The notes under the pieces: generated by a model
What the model saw: the letters and a program-made list of their open reading frames with translations, nothing else
Told to the model about the DNA's origin: nothing
Databases searched by the model: none
Shown here: one piece after another, positions 1-11,739 of the stretch
Layout: every line of letters starts with the position of its first letter
Position numbering within the stretch: the stretch's first letter is position 1
Made by a program: the position numbers and the translations under genes
From: Cenococcum geophilum 1.58
Lineage: Eukaryota; Ascomycota; Dothideomycetes; Gloniales; Gloniaceae
Direction of reading: 5' to 3'
Assembly: GCA_001692895.1 (NCBI GenBank)
Contig: KV748251.1
Span: forward strand, 434,001-498,000
DNA length: 64,000 nt

Positions 1-2600
1 TAAATCTTAGATCTCTATCCGATATAATCTTACTTAGTGCTTTATATTTTATAAACACTTCCTTAATATAGATTCTAGCGACATCTTCCGCTAATATTTC
101 TTCTATATATGCTATAAAGTACCCCTACTTTATAAGCTTATCTACTATTACTAAGATTACGTCGTAATCTTATCCGGTAATAGGATCTCTTAATTTTAGT
201 AACTTAATAATAAAGTCCTATAATATGACCTCCTATAGTCTTTCTGGTATTTTAATAGGTTGTAGCTCTCTATATAGCTTATACCTTATTAGTTTATTCT
301 TTTAGCAATCTAGATATTCTTTTATAACTTACCTAGCTAGTCCCTAGATTCTATTAATAATGTATTCCTTTTAAAGTCTTAACACTAAGCCTATAGCTCC
401 GTTGTGTTCTTAAGTTAGTCCTTTATAAAATAACTTAATAAACTCCCTTGCGATAGCTCTTGGTACGTACGTTACTTCTTAATTTTTATACTATTCTAAG
501 TTTAGATCCTCTGTTTATATATCTAGGATCTTTTATATCTAATTACTCTTTAATAATTTGTGGATCTTTTCTTCCTATATTGCTGTAATCTTTAGATAAT
601 TATATCTAATTAGTCTATCTATATCTTTTCGCAATAAAGCCCCTAATAGCTTTTCATTATTTTATAGTTCAGCCTTTCTACTTAGAGCGTCTGCTTGTGC
701 ATTCTCTATACCCTTAGTATACTAAATCTCAAAATGGTATTCTATAAGCATCTCCGCCCATCTAACCTATCTGCAATTAAGTTCTTTTATTATTAGGAAC
801 CCCGTTAGGTTCTTATAATCCATCTTAACTATAAATAGTTTTTCTATACCTTATAAGAATGGTCTCTATTTCTTTAGTGCTATAACTATACCTAATAACT
901 CCTTATTATAGATGTTATAGTTTAGTTCTAGTAGTATTATCTTTTAACTATAGTATGCTACTAGGTGCTATCTATTTTAATATTTCTATAGGAAGCACGC
1001 TTTTAGTATATAGTTTAATGCATCTATTTTTATAACTATCTCTCGTCCTAGTTAATAGATCTTAAGAACTGGCTCCTAGGTAAATAACTGTTTAATTTTC
1101 TTAAATAGTTCCTTTTGTTCCTCTTCCCATGCCTATAGTTCTTCCTTTTTTGTTAATTACGTAAATAGTTCAATGTCCTTTAACTATTGCGCTATAAACC
1201 TTCTACAGTAATTGCAAAACCCTAAGAATAACCTTAACTATATTACATTTTCTAGTTCTTGCCAATTTACTATAGCCTTGATCTTCTTTAGATCTATACT
1301 AAATTGGCCTAGTTTAATAATAAATCTAACGAAATCTATCTTCCTAGTAAAGAATTTATATTTCTTAATTGTTACTAGTATCTGTTCTTCTTATAGTCTC
1401 TTTAAGACCCATTTAATATATTTTCTATGTTCTTCCTTATTTATTAAGTAGATAATAATATCGTTAAGGTATACTATAATAAATTTATTTAAATATTCTC
1501 TTAATACATTATTAATACGCTTTTAAAACGTTACTAGTACATTTATAAGCCCAAATTGTATAACTAATAGTTTATATAGTCCTTCCTTTAACCTAAAGGC
1601 TGCCTTTTATTCGTTGCCTTCCTTAATTCTAATCTAATGGTACGCCTATCTTAGATCTATCTTTATAAAGATTTACGCGTTACTAATCCTATCTTAGATT
1701 TCGCTAATTAAGGGTAAAGGATATCTATCCTTTCTAGTAATGCTGTTTAACTATTTATAGTTAATACATAGCCTAAGTTTTCTATTCTTCTTTAGTACGA
1801 ATAGTACTGGATATTCTGCTAATAACTGCGATAGTCTAATATATCCTTTTTAAAGATTTTCCTGGACAAACTCTTTAAGTGCCTATAACTCTTTTTCTAT
1901 TAACTTATAAGTTGGGTAGAACCTTAAACTCGTTTCTAGTTCTAGCTCTATCTTATAGTCCTATACTATATAATCTAACAGCTTCTTACTTTCTAGTGAC
2001 TATAGCTTCTTACCATACTTATAGTATCTCTTTAGTACGTAGCTTAATCCTTAATTAGTTTCTTTATATATCGCTCTAACCTAGTACTATACCAACTTAG
2101 TTTATTATTATATTCTACGTTGTTATATATCTCTAATATTAACCTAACCTATAACCTAATTAATTTTTAGATTATATTCCTGTAACTAAGGCATTCCTAA
2201 TACTGCCTTATTATTCCCTAATAGTAATATATTAAAAGACATCTTAACTTATCTCCCTTTAATGGTTATCTAAACTAGTTCTATTTTAAGATTAATAATA
2301 CCTCCTCTATAGGCTATTAGATCTCCTAAAATTGTTACTAGTAGGTAAGGGTGCTCTTTTTACCTATATAGTAGCCCTATCCTTTTAACCGCTATTAGTA
2401 AAATATAGTTCCGTATTACTCTACTATTTACTAACGCTTTAAACTGTTAATCTTACTAATTAACTCTTAGGTTTAGGTATCGTCCTTAAATTCTTTTAAG
2501 GGTTTAAGGCTTTACCACTAGCTCCCTCTAGTCCTATAGGCCTCTACTTTTCCTAACTATTAGCTGCTAGATCCTATTATACTTAGCTTACTCTTTAGCT
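1..2600 (-). pseudogene. Gypsy A1 pol: protease, reverse transcriptase, RNase H, integrase (broken)
   Basis: Reading minus from about 2450: a retropepsin motif (around 2410-2445) reads ALVNSRVIRNYI where the family has ALVDSGA, so the catalytic Asp and the following Gly are both lost. The reverse transcriptase catalytic box at 1446-1490 reads VYLNDIII; the first Asp of YLDD is now Asn. RNase H follows at about 700-1060, recognised by KIDALNYILKA and VAYYS. The left edge (1-130) is integrase core with the LDRDLRF-like segment after the second catalytic Asp. Nonsense codons occur throughout, and the D-to-N and G-to-R changes fit G-to-A RIP. It cannot encode a working enzyme. Boundaries are approximate. 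Confidence 0.88.
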
Positions 2601-5583
2601 AAAGCCTAGTTCGCTTTTTATCTTTAATATACTATAAATAGGCGTTCTTTAGACATTCCCACTATTATTATCTATTTAAGCATTTTTCCGTAAGGAATCT
2701 TCCTAGTTAAAGTATTAAATTTCCTTCCTCTTGGACTTCTGCCGGATGCCAGCCATATATATACTTAGTATTCCTATACTGTTGTTTATTTATTATTTAG
2801 TACATCCTTATAGGGTATTTCCGGTTCTTTTCCTTTAGATTTTTGTGTATTTTATATATATTATCTACGCATACAATCCATAATAGCGTATAGTGTGCTA
2901 GGTGCTTTAGGTTAACTCTTAGCTCGTCTTTATTCTTAAGTTCAAACCTCTATCGCACTAATCTAAACGTTATAACTTTATTCACAGGTACTAAGACGCG
3001 TCTCTCGCTTCTCTAGTCCTCTGATTATTCCTTTAGATCCTTTAATATTATAATTAAGGCTCCCCTAATATAAGTTATAGCCTCCTCTATCATCGGGTAG
3101 TCTTAGATAACTTTTTTGTCCAACTATATATAGAAATCTTCCTACTTATTATTATATCGTTGCCTATACCACTTTTAGTACAGCTGCTAGAGTGTATATA
3201 GTTTGTCCATAAGGAAGTATCTTCTTATTACTATATCGTGATAGCCCTTTATATGTCATTCTTTGAACCTAGTAAGAATCCCTAAATCCTCTTCATTTTC
3301 TAGTTCGGTAAGCCACTTGGCTCTTAGTGTACCTATTCTTAGCCTATTAGTAATTCTTTATACTAGTGCTCTGTCTTTTATACGTCCTAATATACTAGAT
3401 CTTATATCTAGTTTCTTTTCTTACTATACGATGATTCTTGCTTTAAATTCTTCTATAGTTTCTTATTATTTACGTCTTGTAATTAAATCCTTAAAGTTTT
3501 TTTACTTCTTAATCTTAGTATTAAACTCTTAATCTTTAGTCTGAATGTCTTATTTAACTAGTAAGTCCTTTAGGTCTATATATCTGTCTTCTAATCTAAC
3601 TGTTGTTTATATTACAGATTCTCTAATCTATAAAAAAGCTCCTTACCTCTTACTTATAGGTGTCTTAATTTATACTCCGAATTCCTAATCCCTTAGATTC
3701 TTTAATCCTAAGCTTGCTTCTAACTTAAGCTTAGCTCCAGCCTTAGTTTAACTAGGCTTTACTAGTGTCCTTATCTCGTCTTAAGAATCCTAGATTTTAC
3801 TTATCTTATCTTAAAAGTCTTATGCCGTTAGGAACACTTATCCCAAGCTTATTTATATATTCTTAAACTAAGCTACTACTCTACTCTATTAGTTATCGTC
3901 CATTATAGGTCTATAAGTATACCTTATCTTATTTTAAGAATCTTAGTTATCTCTTATCTCTTCTTAAAAATCTTAAGCCTTTAGCCTTTTGCCTTTATTA
4001 AGTGGTAAGCTAGCACTAGCAGTTATCTGCTTGCTTAATCATCTCTAAATATTACTCCTTCCGTCTTATAAAGCGATACATGCCGTATCTAACGGTATTA
4101 TAATACCCGTTACTAAACCTTGCTCTATAGCGGTCTTAGTCTCTACTTCTATTACATTATTAAGGTTTAAATACCCCTAGTTAGTTCCTTTACTATCCTT
4201 ATCGCTGTTAATTAATAAGTACTCCAACTCTATTATTATTATTACTAATCTTTATCCGCATGTTGCTGTAACATCTTAATCTAGCTTATAGAGTTAATCT
4301 TGTTCTTTATCTAACTCTATAGTTCCTTTAAGTCCTCTTAACTCTAGCTCTTATGGCTAATAGCTTACGCCATACTTAGCGTCTTTATAAATTTAGTATG
4401 CGTTATTGTAACAAAATGCGAAACTTCTAATTAAATACTCTTTTATTTCTCGTAGCGCACTATTATCTCTTTATACGTGTGTGTCACATACTACTAGTCT
4501 AGTTCCCTTTACTATATAGTAATTCTAACCACTTCTATAGTCTTTAGCGAAATAACTTTATTTTCCGCAATTTATATAAGCTCCTTCTTTAAATTATTGC
4601 TTTTGTTATAGAGTCCGCTTAAACATCTTCTATTGCTAAGATCCTTAGTTTAGCCTATACTCCTTAGTCCTATAATTACTTAATCCTTAACCTCTAGGTT
4701 TTTATAGTTTCCTACTCTATCTTTTATAGGTTTCTTTAGTACTACTTAGGTCTATTGGCTCTGCGCCATACTATAGTTTCTAACTTAGCTTAGGTCGTTG
4801 CGTACTCTGCGTCTTATACGACTATAGAACTCTATCTTAGCCCCTCTTAGCCTATTCCCTTTAGAAGATCCTATTATTAATCTTAATCGCTTAATCTATT
4901 AATTCCCTTAGGGTGTCCGCATCTTCTATTAGAATAATTACGTCCTAGACTTTAGCCTTAAGTCCCTATTTATACTATGCCATAAGCGCCTTATCGTTCC
5001 ACTTAAGTTATATAGCTAGCGTTTAGAATTAGGTTATATACTTAATTACTAAAGTTTATTATATTAGGTCCTAAAGCTTTCTTTTTACTATAGTTGTTGC
5101 TTTTAGGTCCCTAAATATTTATATAAGTCGTTCCGTAAATCTATTCTAGCTTAAAAATATAAACCGTACTTCTTAGTTTATTGTTGTTATTCCATTTGCT
5201 TATATCTTTATAAGGTAAAACTTAAACTACTTAAGTGCTCTTCCTAATAAGAATAATCCTGCGTATACTACTTAATCTATAGTTATTGCCAGCTTTGCTT
5301 CTTCTTATGTAACCTTAAAGTATATTTATATAAGAAATCCTTTAAGCTTCGATCTTTCTCCTAAGAATCTTTTAATCGATAGTAACTTAACCTTTACTGC
5401 TCCTATCCCATTAATCCTATTTTTGAGTGCTGTATTATCTCCCATTAACTAATTAACTATTATTTATAACTGCCCTACTGTTATAGGTTGTTATAAGTTA
5501 GTGTCTGCTATACTAGTGTTGTTACCTAATCCTAATATAGTTGCCGCCGTTAATAGCGTTGTGGTGGCTGCTTTTAGTGGCAT
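2601..5583 (-). pseudogene. Gypsy A1 gag and long gag-pol linker (broken)
   Basis: An ATG at 5581-5583 starts a frame beginning MPLKAATTTLLTAATILGLG, about 40 bp inside the 5' LTR. A capsid-like stretch (GERSKLKGFLIQIY..., about 5200-5400) resembles Retrotrans_gag. A single zinc knuckle lies near 4520-4590 and reads YINCGK.SYFAKDY; two Cys ligands and the His have become Tyr, all explained by G-to-A or C-to-T change. Between the knuckle and the protease is about 1.9 kb that is also conserved in A2 and A3. It keeps one long minus frame (for example 2760-3240, containing YFLMDKLYTLQQLYQKWYRQ), to which I can assign no domain. Same start codon position as A3 (39479). Confidence 0.75.
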
Positions 5584-5623
5584 ATTATTTAACTTATTAA
5601 AACCGTAACCGTAGTAGTAATTA

Positions 5624-6044
5624 TATAATAGAGCTTTATAGTAGGAACTACGGTAGACTTATTAATAGGCTAGGTATATAGGTATTGCAAGTAAGTTAAT
5701 AACGTAATAATAACTGGTGGAGTAGTTGCCTAACAGATTAACTCTAATTATATTCTAAGAATTACTATAAGAAAGGAACTATCTAGGTAGGGACTAAGGG
5801 TCCTTAAATACATAACCGTACTCCTAAGAAAGTTATTACTCTATCTGCTCTGTCTGCTCTATTCGCTCTGTTATAGATCTCGCAGATTATACAGATTACA
5901 CAGATTACATTACGTGACTCTGCTTACCATTCCTCGTCATATAGTTCTACGGGTTCCATTCTAGACCGTGCTTATATTAACCAACTAGCTTCTTCTAACT
6001 CCTCTCTAAGTAGTTATAACATTGTACTTAAAGCGTTCGTAATA
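5624..6044 (-). repeat. 5' LTR of Gypsy A1
   Basis: About 421 bp, matching the A3 LTRs (25882-26305 and 39525-41052) and the A2 LTR (53611-54041) base for base over long runs, such as the shared segment around AATAACTGGTGGAGTAG. Element orientation is minus; the outer end (6040-6044, TAATA) corresponds to TAACA in A3. It holds a short AGATTACA-like tandem run at about 5872-5915, shared by the other copies. A1 looks less mutated than the other copies here, keeping CAGATTACACAG where A2 and A3 have TAGATTATATAG. Confidence 0.88.
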
Positions 6045-8823
6045 AAGGGGGGATGTATTATATACGTTAAATAAGGTAGATTAAATGCTGCAGGTAATTA
6101 AACGGTTTAATTAGCGATTATTTAGTATGGAGGCCCGGTTAAAGGCAGTAGAGAAAGGCTTAAAGGAGGCTAAGATATATACTATAGTAAAGGCTTAATT
6201 AGCTTTAGAGCCTTAATATTAAAGGTATAAGGAAGTAGAGAATTAAAAGTAGTTACCTAATTATTATCTATTAAATAGAAGTCGGCAAAGCACCGTAAGT
6301 ATAGAGGAAGCCTATAACCCTCGCATTTATATACTGTCTATCTTACCTTTAATATAAGCTTCTTTACCTGCTTCCATCTACATATCTAGTACGTTAGTAA
6401 GCCTTTATAGCCCTTTATCTTTATATAGCCTTTAATATAGCGGTGAGTTCGCGTTTTACTTAGTTAAATTATAGGTAGTAGGGTTTTAGTAGTAACGTAG
6501 GTGGTACTTTAATTCGTTTTAATATTTTTATAACTAGGCCTAATACCAGGTTAATATTGCCTATACTTTGGTGAGCTTAAATAAAGAAGGCGCTTAGTAT
6601 CTTACTTATTTATGCCTATTTGCTAACTGCCTATAATAATAAGGTTCTAGGCCAGTTGTATATAGAAGCGGCGATAGGTTTAAAGAAAGGGTTTACTTAA
6701 CGTCTAGAAGATCTTCTTGCTAATAATATAGGCGTTAATTATAGCTATATTAAGCGCCTAGAAGAATAAGGGTATCTAGGTGCGTATAGTAGTAATCTAG
6801 GTAGTATAGTAACTCCAAAGCTAATTATAAATATTAACGCCACCTATTTAGTTATTATAGTCGATAGAGAGCCTAGGAAGCGTTAGCTTCTTAATTAGAT
6901 TATTGCCCTAAACATTAGCCACTAGCTCCTTAAGGAAGGAATTATATGCTTATGGTTAACGCCGATTAACTTTATTAATATCCTTATTACTATACGAGTA
7001 AGCTATCGTTAAAAATTGTACTAAATTCTTATCCTGCTATATAATCGAAAGCACTAAATTAATAACTATTTCTGTAATAAAGTTAAACGGTAGTCTTGCC
7101 TTTCTTTTATTAGCCCTTTTATATACCTCTAGATAGGCTCTTGAGTTTAATCAGGCTGTACCAGCTGTAGTAATTCTAAGTTGTTAAAGCACCTGGAGCA
7201 ACGGAATATTCGTAAAATAGTTATCTAAGAATAGGCAGAATTAATAAGCCTAAAGAGGAAGCTATTGGGCGAGGTAGAGGACGCACTTAGAGGTCTTTAA
7301 GAGGGCGATATCTTAATGATCTATTTAAGAAGGAAGCCTAAAAAAGTAGCTAGGTAAGGTGAATATAAAGCTATAGTAATATCCATATTAACAAAGGCTT
7401 AATATCTTAAAGCCCTTAGGTATTAGCTTACTAGACAATTTAATTATAGCTATAGATTGTCTAGTAAACCGCACTATTATTTTATTAAAGCTAACTATAG
7501 ATTTAGATATAACGTACTTCCTAAACGCCTTACCTAAAGGAGTTGTTAACGGCTTAATCTTTTTAAAAACCTAATATTTAACGCCTTTTAGTGGAGGTGG
7601 TAAGATATAGAAAAAGCGTTTAAGTTGCTCCTATCTTTTTTAGCCCATAAATAAGCTGATTAAGTGTTTAGGATATTTAGGACCTGTAGCCTAAAGGTCT
7701 CGCACTTAAGGAGCTTTAAAGACGCCTATATATATAATAAGTTCTACCTAAATTATTAACTCTCTAGTAGAGGTCTCCTTCTACGTCTATAATTGTTTAC
7801 CAGCGTACCGTCCTAATTAGTAATATCCGCTAGCGTTTTAAGAGGCTATATAGAGGTTTGTATTAACTACAAGCCTCTTAAATATACTAATACTAAAGAA
7901 TAGTAGGAACACTTAAATTAGTAGGTCCTATTTAGATTTACACCTACTAAACGCTATACTAATCTAATCTACTAGCGTATAGTAAGCAGAGCGCTTAGTA
8001 TCCTCATTTTAATTAGGAAGATTATTAGATTTAATACCCGTGCTAAAGCCATTAATAGGCTCACCAGCGCGCCGAGCGGCAAATATTAACTTATCTAAAA
8101 GGTTAACAACTTTAAGATCTAATTTAGAAATAGCGGCCATAGGCTCCTATATAGTAGGTATAGTAGAAAGGCCCATTCTTGTAACTTCTTCAGCTAATAG
8201 CTCTGGTAATTTAGTCTCATCTACCTTATCTGCCTTATCCTCTGCGGTCTCGCCGCGGGCCTTAAAAACGGCTCCTAGTTCTTCCTCCTTAATATCCTCT
8301 ATCTGGCTACTTGGCCGGGCCTCCGTAATATTCTTACTTAGTACTACCTACCGCATAGCTACCGGAGCCGCTAAAGCCTCTATAGGCTGTATAACTACTG
8401 CCGCTAAGCTATTATATATATACTGCGTTGCTTAGAAGGATTGTAAATAAGACTCCTAGGCTTTAGGTACTTTTAGAGGCTTTAGAGGCTTTAGAGGCTT
8501 CGGAGCCGAAGACGCACGACGTTTTTTAGGCGGTATAAAGACGATATTTTATAGAGGATTTAATGGTCAAATAGAGGGCGATAATATTAAAGCTTTTTGA
8601 TTAACTACACTACCAAATATTCTATATACAGGCTTCCTAGCCACGTCGCTGCTATTTACCGCAATATTTAAAGTGTTAATGAGGCGCCAGCACCCCTGCC
8701 GCGGCGCAATCGCACTGACTAGGAGCTTTAACACTAAGTTATATACGGTATAGAGCCTCTAGATTGGCTTAAGAGGCTTATATATACGAAAAGTGCAAGA
8801 AATCTTGCCACACGAAGGGATAA
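6045..8823 (-). mobile_element. piggyBac-like DNA transposon (left end cut by Gypsy A1)
   Basis: The right edge is set where the protease frame of Gypsy D stops making sense: reading minus, its PRPLRL is followed by TTAT and then CCCTTCGTGTGG, which looks like a piggyBac terminus (TTAA plus CCC) with a changed last base. A small inverted repeat (GCAAG...CTTGC at about 8795-8812) lies just inside. No matching left terminus is seen before the A1 LTR ends at 6044, so A1 probably inserted into or next to the element and the left end is off-window. Length, strand and C-terminal zinc domain fit a fungal PGBD-type element. Confidence 0.7.
6257..8818 (-). pseudogene. piggyBac-type transposase (DDE_Tnp_1_7), nonsense-riddled
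   Basis: One minus-strand frame runs without any frameshift from the right terminus to a stop at 6257-6259, broken only by TAG/TAA/TGA at RIP-type sites. The N-terminal part (about 8000-8600) is acidic and Lys/Pro-rich (PPKKRRASSAPKPLKPL). The transposase core starts near 7990, with LVVNTNLYIAS, LKRFFYILPPP and GFKILSLC. The catalytic SxDE box reads SFNKIIVRF (7467-7492), so Asp-Glu has become Asn-Lys; the second Asp is kept in LFLDNYFTNIP (7207-7232); the third lies in GGVNIYN (6822-6846), D to N. A C-terminal Cys-rich finger (6287-6330) reads CEGYRLPLYLRCF, with Cys-to-Tyr losses. Inactive. The start codon cannot be fixed. Confidence 0.88.
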
Positions 8824-10740
8824 GGCGCAGTGGCCTAGGTGCTAGCAGCTTCTTAGTTATAACGTTATACTTTTTTATAATAGACTTTGCGTTAGTAAAT
8901 GCCATTATAGTACTACTAGAGTCTACTAGGCTTACTATATTGATATAAACTTAGGGGTATAGGTTATATAATAAGGAGAGTTAGGTTTAAATAAGAATTA
9001 ATTTCTTATTACTATTTGCTAATCTAAGATTAAGTAGCAGTTTACTAATAGAAAGGACTAATTAATCTAGTAATAAGGATCTAATCTTCTCGTCTTCCTC
9101 CTTATATGGTTTAGACCCTTAGGCATAACTTAGTTTAAGGGTTTATTTTTTAATAACTGGGGTATAGAGCTGTCTTAGCGGGGCGGTCCAGTGTCTGTTT
9201 AGCTAGCGGTATTGGTTTTAGTTTTGGTTGGGGTATAGGAAGATAATACCTCGCTAATAACGTGGCCGTGTTCGTATTCGCTAGCGCGAAGTCGCTAATA
9301 CTAGGTATTGTTAACGGGTTAGGCTCCTATATAGGGTATAGTTTAGAGTAACTAAGCCGTAGGGTTAAAGGGGGGGGGGTTGTCCGCCGCGGCTATAATA
9401 GGCTCCGCGATCGCCGCGTCTATAATAGACTCTACGGTTACCGCGTTCGCGGTTATTAGTTCGCGTTATTTAATAGAGTGACATTAGGATTAGGTTTGCT
9501 GTCTTAGCGGGGTTATAGGTATCCTTCTAGTAGCTAGGTAGACTATAGGTAAGGTATAGTCTATTATTAACGCGGCGCTTACGCTCTATGTTTAAGATTT
9601 TATTAAGGTTTATAGGTTCTCTAGTTACTGCTAGGGTTGGGGTTAATATAGGGGTAGGGGCTTAGGTAGGTAGGCGGTGGTTAGCGTTCTTCTTAAGGTT
9701 GGCTTAGTGTGTATAGTTTATAAGGTTTTTAGTAAATATATCTATCTACTTACTCTAACCTATATAGTCGCTATTATTAATTTTATAGGCAAGTTTAAGT
9801 ACTAGCTCTTCTATCTTTAGAGAAATAAACTTTTAGAGTAGGTCTACCTTTTATTTATTTATCTTCTTAGCGCGAACTATTAGCTTATTAAGCTCTCCCT
9901 TCTAGGACTAGTAATTATACTCGCCTTAGGGGAAATAGTTAAGCTTATTTTTTGCAACCTAGGTTATATTAAGGACCTTATAGTGGGCAGTAAGGTCTTT
10001 AAGTATATCTTTTTTAGTAGGCCATTTCCATGTAGATATATTGTTTGGGTTTTTGTGTATAAGCTTTAGGCCCTACTTAATAAACTTATAGGCCTTATCC
10101 TTTAGTATATCTAAGATGTAAAGGATCTGGGACTAAACTGTATTAAAGTAGTCCTAGTCCCAGTTAAAGACTCCCTTAATCTTAATATGCTAGGTTTTAA
10201 AATTAACTTATCATTCTAGCGGGGTACCCTTTCCGCTAAATATTAGCGGGTCTTTAGATCTCCGTTTTTTCTGCTAGGTTACTACTATTATTATAGGGGT
10301 TAATTATTTTAGAATGGTAATAGTCTTTACTTAGGAGTTAATAGTTCCTATCTAGGAAGCGATAAGGGTACTAAGGTTTTTATTGGCTTTCTTATTAGCG
10401 GTGTTTGTATTATATATACACTAAAGTCCTACTTTAATGTTATTAAGAAACTTATTGGTATAGTTAATAAGGGTAAGGTAAGCTTTGCTAGGCTTAAAGG
10501 TCTTAGGGTATAGTAGGGAGCGGTAGATTATCTACGTAATATTAGGGTATATCTCTATAAAGAGATCTACAAAGACGTCGCGGGGGTTCTAGGTTTTGGC
10601 CATTTTGGCGTTATTAATGTCGCCTATTTAGGCACTAGGTAAAAACTAAGGATCGTTCTAGAACTATACTAGGGACGTGTTAGTTTTAGTAGAGGCGCGC
10701 GTAGGTCGCGATTGCTCTAGGGCGGAGGTTAATTAGCTAG
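8824..10740 (-). pseudogene. Gypsy D gag and N-terminal protease (broken)
   Basis: One minus frame runs from upstream of the Met at 10601-10603 (MAKTQNPRDVFVDLF) to 8824. A capsid-like region follows (IFSGKGTPLEW-type, then VFNWDQDYFNTVQSQILYIL, reading the RIP stops as Gln/Trp), around 9950-10250. Near 9360-9460 lies an Arg/Gly-rich segment (AAIAEPIIAAADNPPP in this frame; an RGG-like reading in a neighbouring frame) followed by a C10 homopolymer. At about 8830-8935 comes a retropepsin: VSLVDSSSTIMAFTNAKSI then LAPRPLRL, with DSG changed to DSS. It is cut there by the piggyBac. An in-frame start upstream of 10603 is possible because the frame stays open to about 10730. Confidence 0.68.
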
Positions 10741-10792
10741 GGTATAGGGAATTGGTAATCGCAACGGGGCGCAAATTAAAGATACTATAAAC

Positions 10793-10979
10793 TGTTATAA
10801 TGCTGCAATAAAGTAGACTAAATAACTACGTTCTGGTATAAAGAGGGGAAGAAGGTAAAAAGGGGGTATTATATATAAATAGTAGGGCCGGCCGCTAAGT
10901 CGCTAGTAGTGGGCTAGCTAATAGTAGGAAATAGTACAAGATAGTATAAAACAGTATACGTTAGGTCAGTGCCGTAACA
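10793..10979 (-). repeat. 5' LTR of Gypsy D
   Basis: 187 bp beginning TGTTATAATG and ending GTGCCGTAACA in plus orientation. Assigned as an LTR from its position just upstream of gag, its TG...CA ends, and the near identity of its last 17 bases with the solo LTR at 57824-58010, which is also 187 bp. It contains module a (10891-10924), also found in Gypsy B LTRs and Copia. There is no second copy in the window, so this is an inference. Confidence 0.6.
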
Positions 10980-11131
10980 AAGAAGCTTAGGCTATATTGG
11001 CTAGAAAATAGCCTTTAATAGGCGGTTTGCCTTTAGGGATTAGGTATAGTTTATTTAGTAAGTCGTCTTATAGTATTAGTTAGGCGGCCCTTATACGCGT
11101 ATTTCTTTTATAAGTGTTAATCCTAGTAATA
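10980..11131. other. Unassigned spacer between Gypsy D and the pogo element
   Basis: About 150 bp with no match to the repeat families in this window and no reading frame of note. It may be the original target DNA of both neighbours. Confidence 0.4.
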
Positions 11132-11235
11132 GGTTAGCCACCTAAACGAAACAGCTACCTATTTGGGATATTGTACGGACCTCCTACTAAAATCAAAATC
11201 AAAACATTAAAACACTCCTTTACTACATCACCACT

Positions 11236-11535
11236 ATGTCCTCTACTACCCCTAAATCGCTATTACTTAGCAAGGAGGATCGTATGCAAATTATTCTTCA
11301 ATTATTAGAAGCCAATCCCAATCTATTTAGCTATAAGCTTACTAAAATATACAACTTATTGCCTTCTTCTATTTACTACCGTCGTAACGGCTGCTAATTA
11401 AGTAAGGAGTATTACTAAAAGCTTTAAAAGCTCTCGGTTATTAAGGAGTCCTCTTTAGTTAAATAGATTAATATAATAGGAGCTTAGGGTTAGCCACTTT
11501 AAATTTAACACCTTAAATCTATAGCTAAAAGTATC
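11236..11535 (+). pseudogene. pogo transposase, N-terminal DNA-binding part
   Basis: An ATG at 11236 opens a frame starting MSSTTPKSLLLSKEDRMQII, then an HTH of psq type (LTKIYNLLPSSIYYRR), about 55 codons free of stops, and the beginning of a CENP-B type HTH (ESLV, IGAQGQP with RIP stops read as Gln). It is cut at 11535 by the Copia LTR; the five bases before the LTR (11531-11535, GTATC) would be the target duplication. The N-terminal HTH of this family binds the transposon's own inverted repeats. The rest of the protein resumes at about 16585. Confidence 0.82.
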
Positions 11536-11702
11536 TATCGGGAATAAGGCAAGCGGTTATTACGTAACGCCGCGGCACTAGCGTAGCGAGGAGCCCTAAG
11601 CTCCTCGCCCTTCCTCATTCTAATTAATAAGCTTTATTAACCAACATCACTGTAACCCTACTCGAGTAGCCATTATTAGTAAGTCACCCTATATAACTAA
11701 TA
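11536..11702 (+). repeat. 5' LTR of Copia C1
   Basis: 167 bp starting TATCGGGAATAAGG (originally TGTCGGG) and ending AACTAATA. It is the reverse complement of the C3 LTR (61843-62008, 166 bp), closer to it than to the C2 LTRs (186 bp). It contains an inner GC-rich hairpin, GAGGAGC...GCTCCTC (about 11588-11608), also present in C3. Confidence 0.87.
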
Positions 11703-11739
11703 CTAATTAGTGGTTAAATATATAGTTAACTACAGAGCA

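Larger units (their letters stand above)
1..6044 (-). mobile_element. Gypsy family A LTR retrotransposon, copy A1 (3' end off-window)
   Basis: Ty3/Gypsy element read on the minus strand. The window opens inside its integrase, so the 3' LTR and chromodomain lie to the left. Its 5' LTR is at the right end (5624-6044). It aligns along its whole length with copy A3 (25882-41052), which gives the complete element order: LTR, gag, protease, reverse transcriptase, RNase H, integrase, chromodomain, LTR. All frames are broken by many TAA/TAG codons of RIP type. The left flank is not visible, so the target duplication cannot be checked. Confidence 0.9.
8824..10979 (-). mobile_element. Gypsy family D LTR retrotransposon, 5' half
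   Basis: Minus-strand element with a 5' LTR at the right (10793-10979), gag, and the first part of the protease. It stops at 8823, where the piggyBac element begins. No reverse transcriptase or second LTR of this family is present, so the rest was displaced to the left of A1 or lost. It differs from family A in LTR, gag and GC content: parts of gag (9160-9480, 10680-10760) keep CpG-rich sequence that the rest of the window has lost. Confidence 0.7.

Noticed and set aside
1212..3532. Short plus-strand open frames at 1212-1451 and 3263-3532
   Set aside because: Antisense to Gypsy A1 pol and linker; hydrophobic composition is a by-product of AT-rich antisense reading, not a membrane protein.
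6045..7400. Plus-strand frame with CTSCSNSKLLKHLEQR as a zinc-finger gene
   Set aside because: The minus strand codes for the piggyBac core in an uninterrupted frame with family motifs; the plus reading is a shadow.
7411..7478. Inverted repeat TACTAGACAATT / GATTGTCTAGTA as a structured RNA or terminus
   Set aside because: Lies inside the continuous transposase coding frame, with no flanking duplication; chance similarity.
8040..8435. 131-codon open frame on the plus strand
   Set aside because: It is the antisense shadow of the piggyBac transposase, whose minus frame runs through with family motifs on both sides.
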